Source: Lachnospiraceae bacterium
GTDB lineage: Bacteria; Bacillota; Clostridia; Lachnospirales; Lachnospiraceae
Length of the DNA: 5,698 bases
Direction of reading: 5' to 3'
NCBI GenBank assembly: GCA_014804495.1
Contig: JAAUZS010000121.1
Location: 11,301 to 16,998 of the forward strand
Part shown: in pieces, positions 5,045-5,698 of the stretch
Layout: every line of letters begins with the position of its first letter
Position numbering within the stretch: position 1 is the stretch's first letter
Position numbers and translations under genes: made by a program
Notes under the pieces: model-generated
Told to the model about the DNA's origin: nothing
The model's database searches: none
The model's input: the letters and a program-made list of their open reading frames with translations, nothing else

Positions 5045-5698
5045 ATGAAAAAAATACAACATATTATTAAGGCGGTATATCCTGATTCTATTGCTGAGGA
5101 ACTGGGAATAGAAGCAGGGGATGCCCTTCTTAAAATTAATGATAATGAAATAGCGGATATTTTTGATTATCAATATCTGATGCAGGATGAATATGTAGAA
5201 GTTCTGGTGCGTAAGCCAAGCGGTGAAGAATGGCTTCTGGAAATTGATAAGGAATATGATGAAGAGCTGGGTGTGGAATTTGAAAACGGTCTGATGGATG
5301 AATATCGTTCATGTAGGAATAAATGCATATTCTGTTTTATTGATCAGATGCCGAAAGGGCTTAGAGATACTTTGTATTTTAAAGATGATGATTCCAGGCT
5401 GTCTTTTTTACAGGGTAATTATGTAACATTGACTAATATGGTCGATGAAGATGTTGAACGGATAATAAGGTATCGCCTTTCACCTATTAACATTTCATTT
5501 CATACGACAAATCCGGAGCTTAGATGTAAAATGTTGAATAACCGGTTCGCCGGGGATGTGCTTGCTTATGTCAGAAGACTTTGTGATGCCGAAATTACAA
5601 TGAATGGACAGATTGTGCTGTGCAAAGGTGTAAATGACGGGGATGAGTTAGAGAGATCCATTTCCGACTTGACGTCATATCTGCCGTATCTTGAGAGC
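5045..5698 (+). CDS. DUF512-family PDZ/radical SAM-like protein, 5' part only
   Basis: The first 218 codons are present, open to the window edge; the family is typically about 430-460 residues, so roughly half is missing. Residues about 3-66 form a PDZ-like domain (AVYPDSIAEELGIEAGDALL followed by INDNEI). Next comes an iron-sulfur cluster motif C-x3-C-x2-C (Cys90, Cys94, Cys97, in CRNKCIFCF), typical of radical SAM enzymes. The conserved stretches FIDQMPKGLRDTLYFKDDD and SFLQGNYVTLTN, then ISFHTTNPELR and GQIVLCKGVNDG, are hallmarks of the clostridial DUF512 proteins. The reaction is not known to me. In many Clostridia this gene precedes der (ribosome GTPase), plsY and gpsA, which would be expected just beyond the window. 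ATG 5045 is the earliest start, because an in-frame TAA lies at 5036-5038. The Shine-Dalgarno AGAGG (5029-5033) is weak and far, leaving 11 bases, so translation may be modest. Confidence 0.9.
   Translation, partial: MKKIQHIIKAVYPDSIAEELGIEAGDALLKINDNEIADIFDYQYLMQDEYVEVLVRKPSGEEWLLEIDKEYDEELGVEFENGLMDEYRSCRNKCIFCFIDQMPKGLRDTLYFKDDDSRLSFLQGNYVTLTNMVDEDVERIIRYRLSPINISFHTTNPELRCKMLNNRFAGDVLAYVRRLCDAEITMNGQIVLCKGVNDGDELERSISDLTSYLPYLES

Noticed and set aside
4922..5173. 83-codon minus-strand open frame in the prs/DUF512 spacer
   Set aside because: It runs antisense into the conserved PDZ coding region of the DUF512 gene, and its product looks like translated AT-rich spacer; no family match.
1..5698. 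Hypothesis of a defence, mobile or biosynthetic island
   Set aside because: There are no transposase, integrase, nuclease, toxin or tailoring genes, no repeats of array type, and the flanking genes are core metabolism, so this reads as ordinary chromosome with a two-component operon of unknown cue.

Overview
The window looks like the chromosome of an AT-rich, low-GC Gram-positive bacterium, most likely a Clostridia member near Lachnospiraceae. Support comes from the AGGAG-type ribosome binding sites, the AT-rich spacers, a VanRS-like two-component pair whose kinase has an atypical ATP lid, a long (397-residue) form of PRPP synthetase, and a PDZ/radical-SAM DUF512 protein typical of Clostridia. 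The family placement is inference; no rRNA or marker gene is present. I see no mobile element, CRISPR array, tRNA or rRNA.

Layout: (1) 1-113 is an AT-rich leader with a candidate promoter and TTAAG-type repeats. (2) 114-806 (+) encodes an OmpR/VanR-family response regulator. (3) 853-3516 (+) encodes its partner, a large membrane histidine kinase with six predicted transmembrane segments and a tyrosine-rich extracytoplasmic domain of about 340 residues. (4) Around 3556-3612 a long near-perfect hairpin lies between the convergent kinase and prs genes, and one arm of it is made from the last codons of prs. (5) 3581-4774 (-) encodes a variant ribose-phosphate pyrophosphokinase with its own good sigma-A-type promoter and a leader hairpin followed by a T run on its sense strand. 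(6) 4775-5044 is a divergent intergenic region. (7) 5045-5698 (+) is the 5' part of a DUF512 gene, cut by the window edge.

The regulator and kinase almost certainly work together: an extracytoplasmic or membrane cue changes kinase activity, which phosphorylates Asp52 of the regulator, which then acts on promoters, perhaps including its own. Neither the cue nor the regulon can be read from this window, because the neighbours (prs, DUF512) are on separate transcription units and look like core metabolism. Most of the window is ordinary chromosome. The points most worth a second look are the kinase's missing G1 box and unusual sensor region, the coding-sequence terminator, the prs leader hairpin, and the altered PRPP loop of Prs.
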